From Candidatus Bathyarchaeota archaeon (lineage in GTDB: Archaea; Thermoproteota; CALKCG01; B24), in assembly GCA_018396755.1 (NCBI GenBank), contig JAGTQM010000006.1, positions 31,069 through 95,068 of the forward strand: a stretch of DNA of 64,000 bases, read 5' to 3'. The notes beneath the pieces were generated by a model. It had not been told where the DNA came from. It was given only the letters and a program-made list of their open reading frames with translations, and searched no databases. A program made the translations under genes and the position numbers. This document shows positions 9,156-18,359 of this stretch, piece by piece; position 1 is the first letter of the stretch, and each line of letters opens with the position of its first letter.

Positions 9156-9937
9156 GTGAGGAGGAGTGGCCTGAAGTAAATGAACTTGTAATAGGTACAG
9201 TTGAAACAATAACAGAATATGGAGCCTATATTAGACTGGATGAGTATGGCGGTAAAAGAGGATTCATACATGTATCTGAAATATCTTCAAGCTGGGTTAG
9301 AAACATCAGAGAACATATAAAAGAAGATATGAAGCTCGTCTTGAGGGTTCTTAGAGTAAACCCGTCTAAAAACCAGGTAGACCTATCTCTTAGAAGGGTT
9401 TCAGATAAGGAGAAGGAGGAGGAACTATACTATTGGAAGAGAAGGGTTAAAGGGAGAAGCATGCTGAAGCTTGTAGCGGATAAAATCGGCAAACCGTACG
9501 AGGAGCTCTACGCCAACTACGGTAGAAGACTTGAAGCACACTTCGGCGACCTCTACGAGGTCTTCAACAGACTTTCCACAAGAGGACCGAAGCTTCTAAC
9601 AGCCATTGGAATCCCCGAGGATTTGGCGAAAGTCTTCCACGAGATTGCCTCTGAGAAAATTAAACAGAAACCGGTTAAAGTCCGCGGAATAGTTGAAATA
9701 ACCACTTACAAGCCTAATGGAATAGAAGATATTAAGGAGGCTTTTCTGAAAGCTGAGAGGCTGAGTGATGAAGAAGTTTCAGTTGAAGCGTATTCTATTG
9801 GCGCACCCAGATACGTCGTGGAAGTTTCAGCTAGAAACTATAAGAAAGCTTCAAGCACTCTCAGAGAAGCCTTTGAAGTGATTGAGAAAACCATGAAGAG
9901 TAGCGGCGGCCTCATCTCATTTAAGGAGGAGCACTGA
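9152..9937 (+). CDS. Translation initiation factor aIF2 alpha subunit
   Basis: A 261-residue alpha subunit of the heterotrimeric aIF2, which brings initiator tRNA to the small ribosomal subunit. An S1/OB domain occupies residues 10-85 ([28 protein letters not shown]), followed by a helical domain and a C-terminal alpha/beta domain that contacts the gamma subunit ([14 protein letters not shown] near 175). Its TTG start lies inside the end of S27e (four-base overlap) and its stop overlaps the Nop10 ATG, so S27e, aIF2-alpha and Nop10 are translated as a coupled block. Length and domain order are normal. Confidence 0.95.
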   Translation: MSEEEWPEVNELVIGTVETITEYGAYIRLDEYGGKRGFIHVSEISSSWVRNIREHIKEDMKLVLRVLRVNPSKNQVDLSLRRVSDKEKEEELYYWKRRVKGRSMLKLVADKIGKPYEELYANYGRRLEAHFGDLYEVFNRLSTRGPKLLTAIGIPEDLAKVFHEIASEKIKQKPVKVRGIVEITTYKPNGIEDIKEAFLKAERLSDEEVSVEAYSIGAPRYVVEVSARNYKKASSTLREAFEVIEKTMKSSGGLISFKEEH

Positions 9938-10098
9938 TGGTTTGGCTTCTAAGGAAATGTGTAAAATGTTCATCTTATACTCTTAGGCAGGATACTTGCC
10001 CATACTGTGGAGGAGAAGTTAAAGTACCGCATCCAGCAAAATTTTCACTCCATGATAAGTTTGAAGTTTACAGGATAAAGGCTAGGCGATCTTCTTGA
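9937..10098 (+). CDS. nop10: Ribosome biogenesis protein Nop10
   Basis: A 53-residue protein of the H/ACA ribonucleoprotein, which guides pseudouridylation of rRNA with Cbf5, Gar1 and L7Ae. It begins [11 protein letters not shown], carries a zinc ribbon (CVKC and CPYC), then the conserved PHPAKFSLHDKFEVYR segment that binds Cbf5. The ATG shares one base with the aIF2-alpha TGA (TGATG) and its own TGA overlaps the TTG start of the PAC2 gene. This gene is short enough to be missed by automatic length filters. Confidence 0.93.
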   Translation: MVWLLRKCVKCSSYTLRQDTCPYCGGEVKVPHPAKFSLHDKFEVYRIKARRSS

Positions 10099-10868
10099 AG
10101 AGTGTTGAAATCAAAGAGTTTAAGCAAATACGTCCTAGAAAACCTGTACTAGTGGCTGGTTTTCCAGGCCTAGGCTACATCGGTAAACTAGCTGTTACTC
10201 ACATGGTTAACGTTTTAAAAGCTGAGAAAGTCGCAGAGCTTTACTCGCCATACTTCCCATACCATGTGTTGTGTGACGAGAAGGGTATCGTCAGGCTTTT
10301 AAGGCTTGAAATATACTACTGGCGTAGCCCGGAGGAAAACGGTAGAGACCTTCTACTTTTAACTGGAGATGCTCAACCTCAAAGCGTTGAAGGTGGCTAT
10401 ATAATAGTCTCCGAGATTTTAAACTACTTTAAAGGGGAAAATGTTGACACGGTTATAGCTTTAGGAGGCTATCAGAGCTTCTCTAAAAACCCAACCCCAG
10501 TGGTTGTAGGTGCTTCAACAAACCGTGAAATGCTTGAACAGCTTAAAAATGCAGGTGCTAGGGTAGGAGGATGGGGTAATCCAGTAGTTGGATTAGCTGG
10601 AATATTAGTGGGTTTGGCTGAATTTTACGGTTTAAACGGTGTATGTCTCCTCGGAGAAACGTCGGGCTACGTGGTGGATGTTAAATCCACCGGAGAGGTT
10701 CTTAGAGTTTTAAGTAAGCTTCTCAATGTGGAAATAACCTTGGAAGGTCTTAAAAGAGACATACTTAAAGAGATAGGTGAAGCTATTTCAGAAGTTGAAG
10801 CTGAAATGAAAACTCTTGAGAAGATGATAGATAGAATGAAGGGGGAGAGTATAACGTATATAAGCTAG
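10095..10868 (+). CDS. PAC2-family proteasome assembly chaperone
   Basis: A 257-residue protein of the PAC2 family (archaeal PbaB-like), an ATP-independent helper of 20S proteasome or related complex assembly. The N-terminal strand and loop PVLVAGFPGLGYIGKLAV at residues 14-31 and the central VDTVIALGGYQ near 118 are characteristic, and a helical C-terminal tail follows. The TTG start overlaps the Nop10 stop by four bases. This is the conserved end of the S27e-aIF2-alpha-Nop10-PAC2 cluster. It converges on the GH99-like gene, whose stop overlaps its last four bases. Confidence 0.88.
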   Translation: MKSVEIKEFKQIRPRKPVLVAGFPGLGYIGKLAVTHMVNVLKAEKVAELYSPYFPYHVLCDEKGIVRLLRLEIYYWRSPEENGRDLLLLTGDAQPQSVEGGYIIVSEILNYFKGENVDTVIALGGYQSFSKNPTPVVVGASTNREMLEQLKNAGARVGGWGNPVVGLAGILVGLAEFYGLNGVCLLGETSGYVVDVKSTGEVLRVLSKLLNVEITLEGLKRDILKEIGEAISEVEAEMKTLEKMIDRMKGESITYIS

Positions 10869-11953
10869 CCGGGGGAGCCTTTAAACCTCCTAGTCTCCTC
10901 AGCTGTAATGTTCAAGTATAAATCTCCATATTCTAAACTCGGCTCTATTTCACTGCCTTCATGCCACTCGTTCCATGAGCATATCAACACCCAGTCTGCA
11001 TTAGATTCGTAAACGGCTTTCCAAGTCTCCCTGTAAGTATCGCCCCCTCTCCGAGGATAGGCGAGTCCAGGCTGTCTTATACGTGTATCATCATAGCCTG
11101 GTAGTGTTGTAGCTGAAAATATAACTCCATACTTATCGGCCACTATTCTAGCGTTAACGTATACGTCTTTTAAGCTTCCACCTCCATGTAGTATTCCAAC
11201 TGGGTTGTACGTGTGTACTCCATCAAATATTTCAGCCGCCTGTTCGTCGAAACTATCGGCTATAAGTAAGACTTTAAATCCATCGTAGCGTATCCTTCTA
11301 GTCACGTAATCCCAATCTCTATAGCCTAACTGGTGTAAGGCTCTCGAATATATGAAGACAATAGGATACCCTTGAACTTTGAGAAAAGCCTCCCGATCTC
11401 CGTAGTCTCTAAGAATCCGTTCAATATCTTTAACGGCTTCATCTCTACCATCGTGGACAATTTCATAGTACACGGTCAACTTTATAGAAGTATTCACTTC
11501 CTCGGCGACTTTCAACATTAAACGGAAAGCCTTATCTTCAAATGTTTCAAAACCCCACCAGCTAACTATGAAACCATCTATGCCGGCTTCTTCAGCTAGT
11601 TTGAAATGCCAAGCTATGATACGTTCGTCTTTAGAATCGTATGGTCCATTAACAGGGTAATCGGTTGCACCTAAGTCTCTCTTATTCTCGACGAACATGT
11701 CGGGGTTATGCCCCCCTTCATCCCAATGTCTCCAAAATCCCGTAGGTCCTTCAGGCATACCATACCATGGATAGTAGAATGCAAGTACGAGCTTTGAAAC
11801 CTTCTCAAAGTTTAACGTCGGTTTTTTAACGTTTCTAAGCTCAGGATGAAGTATGAACGGGTCTCCTAGAAACATAATAGTCGTCGTTAAAATTATACTC
11901 GATACGGCTATAAGTATAACTAGTAGAATTCTCCGTTTAAACAAAACACTCAC
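10865..11953 (-). CDS. GH99-like glycoside hydrolase with membrane anchor
   Basis: A 362-residue protein of the family-99-like (endo-alpha-mannosidase-like, WbsX-type) glycosidase fold. Residues 8-30 form a single hydrophobic helix, probably an uncleaved signal anchor, so the enzyme domain faces outward. Motifs are AFYYPWYG near 57, EAGIDGFIVSWWGFE near 120 and ICSWNEWHEGSEIEP near 325, the last carrying the likely catalytic acids. It probably trims mannose-containing glycans or exopolysaccharide; the substrate is inferred from the family only. GTG is the start. It is monocistronic and convergent with the PAC2 gene. Confidence 0.78.
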   Translation of the reverse strand: MSVLFKRRILLVILIAVSSIILTTTIMFLGDPFILHPELRNVKKPTLNFEKVSKLVLAFYYPWYGMPEGPTGFWRHWDEGGHNPDMFVENKRDLGATDYPVNGPYDSKDERIIAWHFKLAEEAGIDGFIVSWWGFETFEDKAFRLMLKVAEEVNTSIKLTVYYEIVHDGRDEAVKDIERILRDYGDREAFLKVQGYPIVFIYSRALHQLGYRDWDYVTRRIRYDGFKVLLIADSFDEQAAEIFDGVHTYNPVGILHGGGSLKDVYVNARIVADKYGVIFSATTLPGYDDTRIRQPGLAYPRRGGDTYRETWKAVYESNADWVLICSWNEWHEGSEIEPSLEYGDLYLNITAEETRRFKGSPG

Positions 11954-12008
11954 TTAACGTTAAAATTCTAATAAATACTGTAAAATAGGTTTTACCGCTT
12001 CTCGATAT

Positions 12009-12506
12009 CTAATATGTCATACTCTGGGGGAGAAATACCAAAGCAGCTACAACTGAGCCGTAGAATCCCTTAGGAACACTTAAACTTTCAATTCTATACT
12101 TGACGTTTTTAAGCCTGATATTCCTCATGACGGCCATTTCGTTAAGCCTATCGTTTAAAGTTGTTTTAAGCTTCTCATGATCCATATTGTCGTGAGCTTC
12201 AACGACCACGCCAAAGCTTCCACCGTCCTCCCAAGCCCACGCTATTCCGGCGCCGAGTTTTTCACCCTCCGATCCGTCCATTCTAGCCATGACGACAAAA
12301 ACTATAGACCCAGCTGAGATATCGCGCACTTCGCATTCTTCAGCCCCGCTCGGTAAAATAGAGCTTACTGGTACCAGGTTGCAATTCCCAATACCAGCGT
12401 CTATTAAAGCCCTGTCGAAGGCATTGAGCTTTGACACTTTGCTTAAACCCCTACCCGCCGTTACGAAGAACTTTCTTGGAATCAAAGCCGAATCGGAAAC
12501 TTTCAT
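12009..12506 (-). CDS. pdaD: Pyruvoyl-dependent arginine decarboxylase
   Basis: A 165-residue proenzyme of PvlArgDC. It cleaves itself between the two serines of VPVSSIL near residues 47-48, turning the second serine into the pyruvoyl cofactor, and then converts arginine to agmatine for polyamine synthesis and for agmatidine in tRNA-Ile. The N-terminal PRKFFVTAGRG and LNAFDRALIDAGIGNCNLVPVSS are diagnostic, and length is normal. Sulfolobus-type Thermoproteota use an AdoMet-decarboxylase-derived enzyme instead, so the euryarchaeal-type enzyme is a clue that this is not a classical Sulfolobales genome. It diverges from the HAD gene with a 43-base gap. Two arginine biosynthesis genes lie 2 kb away. 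Confidence 0.93.
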   Translation of the reverse strand: MKVSDSALIPRKFFVTAGRGLSKVSKLNAFDRALIDAGIGNCNLVPVSSILPSGAEECEVRDISAGSIVFVVMARMDGSEGEKLGAGIAWAWEDGGSFGVVVEAHDNMDHEKLKTTLNDRLNEMAVMRNIRLKNVKYRIESLSVPKGFYGSVVAALVFLPQSMTY

Positions 12507-12517
12507 CTAGAAGACGC

Positions 12518-12527
12518 CTATATAATC
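12518..12527 (+). promoter_or_regulatory. TATA element in the pdaD / HAD divergent gap
   Basis: CTATATAATC is about 27 bases before the HAD ATG at 12550, fitting a leaderless transcript. Its core is nearly symmetrical, and it lies within about 15 bases of the pdaD start, so pdaD must use another element or one inside the HAD gene. Confidence 0.45.
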
Positions 12528-12549
12528 TTTTCCTCGGAGAAAGTTTAAA

Positions 12550-13221
12550 ATGTCGATAGGTAATCAGTACACAGGCATGGGTCGTTTTAAACTGGCCGTC
12601 TTCGACTTAGATGGGACTTTGACAAACGTGGACAGTGTATGGCGTTTTCTACATGAGAAATTGAACACGTGGAGTAAAGCTAAAATGTACGCTGAAATGT
12701 TCTACAGAGGTGAAATAGACTACGCAACTTGGGCGCGTTTAGACGTATCACTATGGAGAGGTATACCGTTTAAACTGATCGAAGACCTTATCTCGGAAGT
12801 AGGCTATGTTGAAAACGCATATGAAACTGTCAACTGGTTTAAGAAAATGGGCTGTAAAGTAGGTGTTATAAGTGCTGGTTTATCGGTTTTAGCTGAGAAA
12901 GCCGTGCTAGACCTCGGTTTAGACTTTGCAGAAGCCAACAGCCTCATAGTTAGAGATGGATTGTTGACTGGTGAAGTGGAGGTTACAGTAGCTCATGGTG
13001 AGAAGGATAAAGTCCTCGATAAGATTTTATGTAGATTCGGAGTTGGAAGGGAAGGATGTATAGCCATTGGAGACGATGAGTCGAATATAAGCCTCTTCAA
13101 AGCGGTAGGGCTAAGTATAGCCTTCAACCCTACGTCTAAGGAAGTGGCTGAAAACGCAGACATAGTAGTACTTGGAAAGCTTTCAAACATAATTTCTAAA
13201 ATAGTAGAGCTCCTCTCTTAA
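12550..13221 (+). CDS. HAD-IB family phosphatase, phosphoserine phosphatase-like
   Basis: A 223-residue haloacid-dehalogenase phosphatase. Motif I FDLDGTLT is at residues 18-25, motif II is GVISAG near 108, motif III is a lysine in the AHGEKDKVLDK stretch, and motif IV is IAIGDDESNISLF near 173. The helical cap inserted after motif I puts it in the SerB-like class, so phosphoserine is a plausible substrate, but other small phosphates are possible. A later ATG at 12580 would shorten the N-terminus; the TATA position favours 12550. It is monocistronic. Confidence 0.8.
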   Translation: MSIGNQYTGMGRFKLAVFDLDGTLTNVDSVWRFLHEKLNTWSKAKMYAEMFYRGEIDYATWARLDVSLWRGIPFKLIEDLISEVGYVENAYETVNWFKKMGCKVGVISAGLSVLAEKAVLDLGLDFAEANSLIVRDGLLTGEVEVTVAHGEKDKVLDKILCRFGVGREGCIAIGDDESNISLFKAVGLSIAFNPTSKEVAENADIVVLGKLSNIISKIVELLS

Positions 13222-13367
13222 CAATATTTCAGAGTTTTATGTTGATGGAGGATCTAAACTATCAGTCCCATTACACAGCGCCGCCCCCTCATCTTCTATA
13301 ATGTCAAGACGCAGGCTATGTATGCGGAGTTAAATCGAGGAGAATCGCTATAGGCTAAGTCTTTCCT

Positions 13368-14627
13368 CTAAATCGTGTAACATGCTCCCCTGATTGGTAT
13401 AATCACGTTGAAGAAGTTTTTAAACATGCTTTTAAAGGCTTCAGGGTATTCTGTATGCACAGGGAATAGCTTTAAATCAGTCAATTCTCTAAGCGTCATT
13501 AAGCTTCTTCTGAGCTCCCATGGATAGGCGTGGCCTGAAGAATGTATATGATAGGCTTCAGCACCTAAGAGGTTGAGCCAATTTTGAAGCCTTTTGAAAG
13601 CTATGAAAGTCTCTTCTTCAAACGGCTCGGAAGAACTCAACACGTATACGCTTCCAGGTGGAGGAGAGAGGTCTACGACTTCTCTGAGGTTATAGAATGA
13701 AGTGCATAGAACGTACTCTGAAGGCTTTCTACGTAGCTTTTCATCAACATCTTCATAGTTTAAAACATCCCTACCGACTTCAGGAACGTTTAAATCTTCA
13801 ACCCCCAGTAAGGCTTCTAGAACAGCCTTATGGCGTTTGGTAACAACAATGCTCCTATTTAAAGTAGAAGCGACTTTACACACGGTCCTCAACCTATCTA
13901 CATCCCCTGGAGACATGTCAACTATCGCTAAGCTGTTGCATTCAGATAGAATTCTAACCATGCTGTTTTCAACGTCCTTCTCCGACAGAGGTGAACTAAG
14001 CTGACCTATATTCGTTCCCTCGCAGATAACTGCTTCAACCTGTCGGTTTAAAGCCAGCTTGAAAACGTCGGTCTTAGGCTTGAAAACACCGTGCGTTCTG
14101 AAATCCCCCACATATAGTATTGAACCGGAGGATGTTTCAACTATTAGAGAGTAGGACCCTGGAATGCTGTGGTCTACTGCTTGAAACTCTACGGTTATAG
14201 AGTCTATGCTCACCCTATAGCCTGAATGTACGGTTTTAAACTCTAAGTGTTCAACCTTCTCAAACTTCCTCTTACGGCGTGTTTTAAGCTTAGAATCTAT
14301 TATACGGTGTGAAACCTCGCCAGTGTAGATTTGAACGTTTTCATCTGGTAATGTTGTTATCATACCGTAGTGGTCGCCATGGGGATGCGTTATGAAGCAT
14401 GCATCTAAACCTTTTAAAACCTCTATGTGTGGTATAAGTTCCACCATTTCAAGCTCTTTCACGTTTCCAGGCTCTGCGAACACGTATTCGAAGTAGTCTC
14501 TCCAAAGTGAATAGTTCAACCCGTAGTCGAGGAGTATCCTAGTGGATCCATCTTCTAGCAGGATTTGATTTCCACCTATAACTCCTCCAACACCACCGTA
14601 GAAGAACAGTTTAACCAATTCAAGCAA
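13368..14627 (-). CDS. Beta-CASP metallo-beta-lactamase nuclease, RNase J-like
   Basis: A 419-residue metallo-beta-lactamase fold protein. The HxHxDH motif is THPHGDHYGM near residue 80, a third histidine is in AVDHSIPG near 157 and the bridging aspartate in YVGDFRTHG near 178. Beyond it the sequence has beta-CASP features: VICEGTNIG (motif A-like) near 207, HSSGHAYPWELRRSL (motif B-like) near 363 and LFPVHTEYPEAF (motif C-like) near 393. This architecture fits an archaeal RNase J or a close relative acting on RNA ends in the cytoplasm. The beta-CASP part is rather short and divergent, so its target is uncertain. Confidence 0.72.
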   Translation of the reverse strand: MLELVKLFFYGGVGGVIGGNQILLEDGSTRILLDYGLNYSLWRDYFEYVFAEPGNVKELEMVELIPHIEVLKGLDACFITHPHGDHYGMITTLPDENVQIYTGEVSHRIIDSKLKTRRKRKFEKVEHLEFKTVHSGYRVSIDSITVEFQAVDHSIPGSYSLIVETSSGSILYVGDFRTHGVFKPKTDVFKLALNRQVEAVICEGTNIGQLSSPLSEKDVENSMVRILSECNSLAIVDMSPGDVDRLRTVCKVASTLNRSIVVTKRHKAVLEALLGVEDLNVPEVGRDVLNYEDVDEKLRRKPSEYVLCTSFYNLREVVDLSPPPGSVYVLSSSEPFEEETFIAFKRLQNWLNLLGAEAYHIHSSGHAYPWELRRSLMTLRELTDLKLFPVHTEYPEAFKSMFKNFFNVIIPIRGACYTI

Positions 14628-14680
14628 GTCTCTATACGATTAGAAACTTAAAGTTTTGCTAAAAAATAATAGGAGTATTT

Positions 14681-15886
14681 TTACCTGCCGAGTTTACCCA
14701 GTAGCTGGTATAGAAGTGAAGCTATTCTAACAGCTCCAGTTGAATCCCTCTGATCGAAGCCGGCTCTTTTAAGGCTCCTCATCTCTGGCGAGAATAGTGA
14801 AGACGGCGACTCACGTTTAACAATGTCTACATTACCCTTATAGAGTTTAACCCAAATAGTGCCGTCAACGTGTTTTTCGCATGAGTCTATGAAGGCGTCT
14901 AAATCTCTTCTAAGGGGATGGTACCACATAGCGTGGTAAACCATGTCAGCCCAAAGTCTATCCACTTCGTGTTTAAGTCTAAGCTCCTCCTTGGTCAGAG
15001 TCAAGTGTTCTAAGTCTAAATGTGTTTTAAGAAGTATTGTAGCGGCTGGTGCTTCGTAAAGCTCTCTAGATTTTAAACCTATCATTCCATCTTCAAGTAT
15101 ATCTATACGTCCAACCCCGTTCTCCCCGCCAACCTGGTTGAGGTATAGGATTATTTCAACTGGGTCTTTAACGTCGTCCACTCTAACTGGTACTCCGTTC
15201 TTAAATTCTACAACGGCTTCTCTAGGTTTGTCTGGAGCATCCTCAGGTGGAACAGTCCATATATAGTCTTCAGGATATTGAGACCCTAAATCTTCAACCT
15301 GCCCGCTTCCTATGGAATGACTCCACATGTTTATATCGCCGCCGAGCTTCCCCTTCCTAGGTTTAGGCGTTATCCCATACTTTTTAAGGTATTCTTCTTC
15401 TACCGCTCTTGTGAGGTTGAGTTCTCTAACAGGTGCTACTACTGTCATCCCGGGGTCTAAGTATTTAGCCGTTATCTCCATTCTAAACTGGTCATTGCCC
15501 TTACCTGTACATCCATGAGCCATATATTTAACACCGTGCTTCTTCGCAACCTCTATGCATTTTGAAGTTATGAGAACTCTGCTCATAGAGGTGCCTATCG
15601 GGTATCCTTCGTAGCTTCCATTAGCTTTAATACATCTGAAAATATATTCTTTTACGAATTCTTCTTTAGCGTCGAAGAACATCGGGTTGAGGTTAAGCTT
15701 CTCAGCTCTTTCAAAAGCCACTTGAATCTCTTCTTCACCTTGACCGACGTCTACAAGTACGGGTATGACTTCTTTAAAACCGTACACTTCTTTCAGAAGT
15801 ATTGTTACAAGTGTTGAATCGAGACCGCCGCTGTACGCTGAAACTACGGTTTCTCCATCATATTTTGCAGGAGGTTTTAACTCCAA
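14681..15886 (-). CDS. argG: Argininosuccinate synthase
   Basis: A 401-residue ATP-dependent ligase joining citrulline and aspartate, the seventh step of arginine synthesis. The PP-loop SAYSGGLDST is at residues 17-26, and YMAHGCTGKGNDQFR and WSHSIGSGQVED further define the nucleotide and citrulline sites. The start is TTG with MELKPP following. It diverges from argH with a 154-base promoter region between them, a common archaeal arrangement. Length and motifs are complete. Confidence 0.96.
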   Translation of the reverse strand: MELKPPAKYDGETVVSAYSGGLDSTLVTILLKEVYGFKEVIPVLVDVGQGEEEIQVAFERAEKLNLNPMFFDAKEEFVKEYIFRCIKANGSYEGYPIGTSMSRVLITSKCIEVAKKHGVKYMAHGCTGKGNDQFRMEITAKYLDPGMTVVAPVRELNLTRAVEEEYLKKYGITPKPRKGKLGGDINMWSHSIGSGQVEDLGSQYPEDYIWTVPPEDAPDKPREAVVEFKNGVPVRVDDVKDPVEIILYLNQVGGENGVGRIDILEDGMIGLKSRELYEAPAATILLKTHLDLEHLTLTKEELRLKHEVDRLWADMVYHAMWYHPLRRDLDAFIDSCEKHVDGTIWVKLYKGNVDIVKRESPSSLFSPEMRSLKRAGFDQRDSTGAVRIASLLYQLLGKLGR

Positions 15887-15915
15887 AAAGCCCTCTCTCT
15901 TTTATGTGTGTGAGA

Positions 15916-15925
15916 GATATAAAAA
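15916..15925 (-). promoter_or_regulatory. TATA box of argG
   Basis: Read on the minus strand, TTTTTATATC lies about 35 bases before the argG start. Confidence 0.5.
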
Positions 15926-16005
15926 TTTCGGTATGAAGAGTGTGGAAAACGTATTCGGCTTAATTCAACAGCCTCCAACGCTTTTAAACCGAATTTAAAG
16001 CTATT

Positions 16006-16015
16006 ATTTATAAAC
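16006..16015 (+). promoter_or_regulatory. TATA box of argH
   Basis: ATTTATAAAC lies about 30 bases before the argH ATG. The argG and argH promoters share one short divergent region, so a common regulator could act on both. Confidence 0.5.
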
Positions 16016-16040
16016 GGCAGAATAGGCTGAATAGATTCTG

Positions 16041-17555
16041 ATGAGTCAAGATATTTTAAGAAGAGGAAGACTGAAAGGACTTAAACCTCCAGAAGTAGAT
16101 GCGTATACAAGCTCTTTGGAAGCAGATAGGTGGCTCTTCAAATCAGATATAATGGTTGGTAAAGCCCACGTAATAATGCTCACCGAGCAGGGGGTTGTTA
16201 AGCCCGAGGATGGCTTAGCAATTCTTGAAACACTTGAAGAGCTCGAGCGTCTAAGCTATGGAGAACTTACAAAAGGACCGTTTGAAGACATTCACGTGGC
16301 GATAGAATCTATAGTTATAGAGAGGCTTGGTGAAGACGTTGGAGGTAGGATGCATACAGCCAGGTCTAGAAACGACGAAGTTGCAACCTGTTTAAGATTG
16401 ACGGTCAGAAGCCAGGTCGTAGAGATTCTTAAAGAGCTTCTAAACCTTCTAAAGATTTTCCACGTTAAAAGCCTAGGGGAATTGAATACAATCATGCCTG
16501 GCTATACACATACGCAGCATGCTCAACCAGTCACCTTAGCCCACCACCTCACAGCGTACTTCGACGCACTGGTTAGAGACTTTGAGAGGTTACTAGACGC
16601 CTATAAGAGGGTTAACAGATCGCCGCTTGGCTCATGCGCTCTAGCTGCAACAGGTTTTCCAATAAACCGTTTTAGAACAGCTGAGCTCTTAGGCTTTGAT
16701 GGGCTTATTGAAAACTCTATGGATGCTGTTGCGAGTAGAGACTTCATAGTTGAAACACTATCCGACATAGCAATACTAGCGACTGATTTAAGCCGTATAG
16801 CTGAGGAGCTTATTCTATGGAGTAGTTCAGAGTTTAAATTCGTAGATCTTCCAGACGAGTATTCGTCTACTAGTAGTATAATGCCTCAGAAGAAAAACCC
16901 AGATACGATGGAGATAACTAGAGCTAAAGCCGGTAGAATCTATGGGAATCTCGTGGGGGCTTTAACCATGCTTAAAGCCCTTCCCTTAACCTACAATAGA
17001 GATATGCAGGAAGTCACTCCGAGACTGTGGGACTCTATTGAAACCGTTAAATACATGCTTAAAATATTGTCTGGAGCCTTAGAGAAAATCGTATTCAATA
17101 GGGAAATAATGTGGAAATCCGCTTTCGAAGGCTTCTCAACGGCTACGGAGCTTGCAGACCTCCTCGTAAGGAAGATGGGGCTAGCTTTTAGAACGGCGCA
17201 TATGATAGTTGGAGCATTGGTGCTTGAAGCTTTAAAAAGAGGACTTAAACCAGATGAAGTAGACAGTAGACTTCTAAACGAAGTTTCAATGAAAGTCTAC
17301 GGTAAACCTTTAGACTTAACAGATGAAGATGTTAAGAATGCTTTAGACCCTGAGAAATTCGTAAAGGCTAGGAAGGTTATAGGAGGTCCCAGTCCAAGCA
17401 CAGTTGAAGAAGCACTTAAGCGTAGGGAGAATATGTTAAATATTTTGAAAAGCGAAGTTGAACGTTTGGAAAATAGAGAAGCAGAAGTTGAAAAACGCCT
17501 GAAAAACGCTGTAGAATCTATCAGAAAACAGCTGCGAATAGGTCTTAAAAATTAA
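16041..17555 (+). CDS. argH: Argininosuccinate lyase
   Basis: A 504-residue lyase of the fumarase/aspartase superfamily that splits argininosuccinate into arginine and fumarate. It has the family signature SSIMPQKKNPD near residue 280, HTARSRNDEVA near 103 and the histidine-containing GYTHTQHAQPVTLAHH near 152. The C-terminus carries a charged helical extension of about 30 residues. It is divergent from argG. Arginine made here may also feed the nearby pyruvoyl arginine decarboxylase. Confidence 0.96.
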   Translation: MSQDILRRGRLKGLKPPEVDAYTSSLEADRWLFKSDIMVGKAHVIMLTEQGVVKPEDGLAILETLEELERLSYGELTKGPFEDIHVAIESIVIERLGEDVGGRMHTARSRNDEVATCLRLTVRSQVVEILKELLNLLKIFHVKSLGELNTIMPGYTHTQHAQPVTLAHHLTAYFDALVRDFERLLDAYKRVNRSPLGSCALAATGFPINRFRTAELLGFDGLIENSMDAVASRDFIVETLSDIAILATDLSRIAEELILWSSSEFKFVDLPDEYSSTSSIMPQKKNPDTMEITRAKAGRIYGNLVGALTMLKALPLTYNRDMQEVTPRLWDSIETVKYMLKILSGALEKIVFNREIMWKSAFEGFSTATELADLLVRKMGLAFRTAHMIVGALVLEALKRGLKPDEVDSRLLNEVSMKVYGKPLDLTDEDVKNALDPEKFVKARKVIGGPSPSTVEEALKRRENMLNILKSEVERLENREAEVEKRLKNAVESIRKQLRIGLKN

Positions 17556-17692
17556 TTCTTAAAGCATAAATACACCCCGCCATCCGCATGTATGCCAGTC
17601 GGATGATTAGGCGGATAATCCAGCGGAAAGCCATGGTAAAATAATTTGGGGGTTTAACGGCATTACCATACGCATAGATTTTAATATACATA

Positions 17693-18268
17693 ATGCTTCT
17701 AGTGATAAACTGTGGAAATCCATATGACGTGGGAGAAGTGGGGAAATTGTTGAATTTTGAAAAGATCGGTATCCATAACTTTTCAAAGGCTCCTGAGCCA
17801 TGCAGGTTTTGCCTATATTGGCAGACGAAAGGCGAGCTACAAAATGCAGCGTCTAAGAGGGATGTGGAAAAGGAGAAGCTGAAATGGCTTAACATCGTGG
17901 AGAAGACTTTCGGAAACTGTATTGAAATTGTTTCTCTCAACGGTACTACGATAGGTTTTATGCAGTATGCACTGGCGAAATATTTTCCACGTGTAGAGGA
18001 CTACTTTTCAGGTCCTCCAAGCGAAGACGCGGCGTTCATCGCCTGCCTCTACATAGTGGATAAAGATCAGCGGAGGAGAGGATATGGAACAGTGATGCTT
18101 GAAAAGCTTTTAAAAGAGCTTAGTGGAAGAGGCTTTAAAGCTGTGGAAACATTTGCACGGATGAGCTCTGAAAACAACCCGTCTGGTCCATTAACTTTCT
18201 ACCTAAAACATGGCTTTGAAATTGTGCGTCAGATAGACGACTTTCCACTTGTGCGTATAAAGCTTTGA
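17693..18268 (+). CDS. GNAT-family N-acetyltransferase
   Basis: A 191-residue protein with a GNAT domain in its second half: the acetyl-CoA loop QRRRGYGTVMLEKLL lies near 125-139, and the closing FYLKHGFEIV near 168. Before it is a cysteine-containing segment (EPCRFCLYW near 37) that occurs in a subgroup of archaeal GNATs. The acceptor is unknown. It stands alone, 138 bases after argH, and is followed by tRNA-Gly. Confidence 0.75.
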   Translation: MLLVINCGNPYDVGEVGKLLNFEKIGIHNFSKAPEPCRFCLYWQTKGELQNAASKRDVEKEKLKWLNIVEKTFGNCIEIVSLNGTTIGFMQYALAKYFPRVEDYFSGPPSEDAAFIACLYIVDKDQRRRGYGTVMLEKLLKELSGRGFKAVETFARMSSENNPSGPLTFYLKHGFEIVRQIDDFPLVRIKL

Positions 18269-18359
18269 TTAATGGACTGTAAAAATTGAGGAGATGTTTG
18301 GATTTGGAGATTAAAAATTAATAAACCCCTCCTACTATTCTGAATTTAATAGAGGCTGA

